NCBI GenBank assembly: GCA_018665625.1
Contig: JABJCF010000040.1
Coordinates: 1 to 7,178 of the forward strand
Reading direction: 5' to 3'
Length of the DNA stretch: 7,178 bases
Source: Nitrospina sp.
Lineage (GTDB): Bacteria; Nitrospinota; Nitrospinia; Nitrospinales; VA-1
Positions 6,316-7,178 of this stretch are shown here, piece after piece (within the stretch, counting starts at the first letter, position 1; each line of letters starts with the position of its first letter). A program made the translations under genes and the position numbers. The notes under the pieces were generated by a model. That model saw only the letters and a program-made list of their open reading frames with translations. It did no database searches and was not told the origin of the DNA.

Positions 6316-7178
6316 ATGCTTGATGATGAAGTTAAAGATATAGAAAGTATTATTGATCAGGGTTTGAATTCTGAAAATAATGAGCTCGATCTTAGGGAAA
6401 AAGAGTTGGACGATGATGATCTGATTAAGATCATGGAATCGGACAAAATTAAAGGTGTTACTGCTGTATTTCTGGAATTCAATGAAATAGGCGATAAAGG
6501 ACTGCATGCTCTCCTTGAATGCGAGCATATGAAGTTTGTAACTGCCTTAAATCTTTTTAAAAACAAAGTGACTGATGAAGGCGCTATTGCTCTGGCAAAA
6601 TCCAAAGCCATGCTTAACTTGTCCGAATTGATTCTGAGCGACAATGAGGTGGGAGTGGACGGAGCTAAAGCCATTGCACAGTCAAATATACTAGGGAACC
6701 TGGTTTCACTTTGGCTCGGTGATAAGTTGGGAGATGAAGGGATCCAAGCCATAGCAGAATCAGAAACCCTGACTCATTTGACGCAGCTTTCGTTATATAG
6801 GAATGGAATGGGAAATGAGGGCGCAATTGCTATTGCAAATTCTAAAAACCTGGGGAAACTTGAAGAGTTGAATCTCAATTGGAACTTTGTTGAAGAAGAG
6901 GGTATGGAAGCGTTGGCCAATTCAGATACTTTAAAAAATCTGACGCAGTTGACCATGACGTTTAATCCTATCGGCCCTCGAGGGGCAGAGATCATTGCCA
7001 ATTCAGAAAACTTCAAGAACGTAACGCTGATGGATCTTTATGAGACCGAAATTGGCGATCGTGGAGCAAAAGCTTTGGCTAATTCAACAAATCTACAAAA
7101 TCTTCAGACTTTGGTGCTAATTCACAATGATATAGGTGAAGGAGCGCAGGCTTTATTTAAGGATAATAAAAATTTCCC
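6316..7178 (+). CDS. Leucine-rich-repeat protein, ribonuclease-inhibitor/RanGAP type (cut by window edge)
   Basis: I translated this by hand: 287 full codons are open to the right edge with no stop. After about 20 acidic residues (MLDDEVKDIE...) the protein consists of units of 27 residues. Ten can be placed, starting at about 21, 48, 75, 102, 129, 155, 182, 209, 236 and 263. A typical unit is LTQLSLYRNGMGNEGAIAIA followed by NSKNLGK: a beta-strand LxxLxL, an Asn-type turn, GDEGA, then a helix ending in AIANS. The long GDEGAxAIA helix is typical of the ribonuclease-inhibitor/RanGAP-like LRR class. The unit at 129 is one residue short, and the first (21-47) is degenerate. There is no signal peptide or TM segment in the visible part, so it is probably cytoplasmic. 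Such repeats form a curved protein-binding surface; the partner is unknown. It is transcribed away from the moxR/bat operon, which does not by itself show a functional link. Confidence 0.88.
   Translation, partial: MLDDEVKDIESIIDQGLNSENNELDLREKELDDDDLIKIMESDKIKGVTAVFLEFNEIGDKGLHALLECEHMKFVTALNLFKNKVTDEGAIALAKSKAMLNLSELILSDNEVGVDGAKAIAQSNILGNLVSLWLGDKLGDEGIQAIAESETLTHLTQLSLYRNGMGNEGAIAIANSKNLGKLEELNLNWNFVEEEGMEALANSDTLKNLTQLTMTFNPIGPRGAEIIANSENFKNVTLMDLYETEIGDRGAKALANSTNLQNLQTLVLIHNDIGEGAQALFKDNKNF

Noticed and set aside
6357..6752. Minus-strand open frame of 131 codons opposite the LRR gene
   Set aside because: It is a shadow of the 81-bp periodic LRR coding sequence: serine- and proline-rich low-complexity translation, no SD, no domain. 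The plus frame has clear repeats and a supported start.
6774..7016. Minus-strand open frame of 80 codons opposite the LRR gene
   Set aside because: It is antisense to the LRR repeats and its translation just mirrors their periodicity; no independent evidence for a gene.

Overview
The window looks like a piece of chromosome from a Gram-negative bacterium with moderately low GC content. It has a compact multi-gene operon of membrane von Willebrand A (VWA) proteins, a Sec-type signal peptide and SD-type ribosome binding sites. No marker gene fixes the taxonomy. The gene families fit Nitrospinota, Desulfobacterota or other former deltaproteobacterial groups, but that is only a guess. I see no tRNA, rRNA, CRISPR array, insertion sequence or phage gene.

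Layout from left to right. Positions 1-476 (minus) hold the N-terminal two thirds of a Bax inhibitor-1/YccA family membrane protein, cut by the window edge, with its own plausible promoter at 535-563. Positions 625-6038 (minus) hold six tightly packed genes, read from right to left: a MoxR AAA+ ATPase, a DUF58 protein, a small one-TM protein with TPR-like helices, a BatD-like membrane protein, and two VWA membrane proteins, BatA and BatB. All junctions range from a 1-nt overlap to 5 nt, so this is almost certainly one transcript. Positions 6039-6315 are an AT-rich divergent intergenic region. From 6316 to the right edge (plus) lies the start of a leucine-rich-repeat (LRR) protein built from regular 27-residue units.

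How the genes may work together: MoxR ATPases with DUF58 and VWA partners are thought to act as chaperone-like machines that load metal ions or remodel client proteins through MIDAS sites. Here three proteins (DUF58, BatA, BatB) keep an intact DxSxS MIDAS motif. BatD-like and the TPR-like protein probably complete an inner-membrane/periplasmic complex. The set is small compared with Bacteroides-type bat operons: there is no separate large BatD and no BatC or BatE, and the TPR part is a 144-residue protein placed early in the operon.

The most unusual feature is a two-hairpin palindromic repeat of about 55-70 bp (about 3565-3630) lying inside the 5' end of the BatD-like gene. It is open in the gene's frame and appears to supply the positively charged n-region of the signal peptide. 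The second point of interest is the divergently transcribed LRR protein next to the MoxR/Bat operon.
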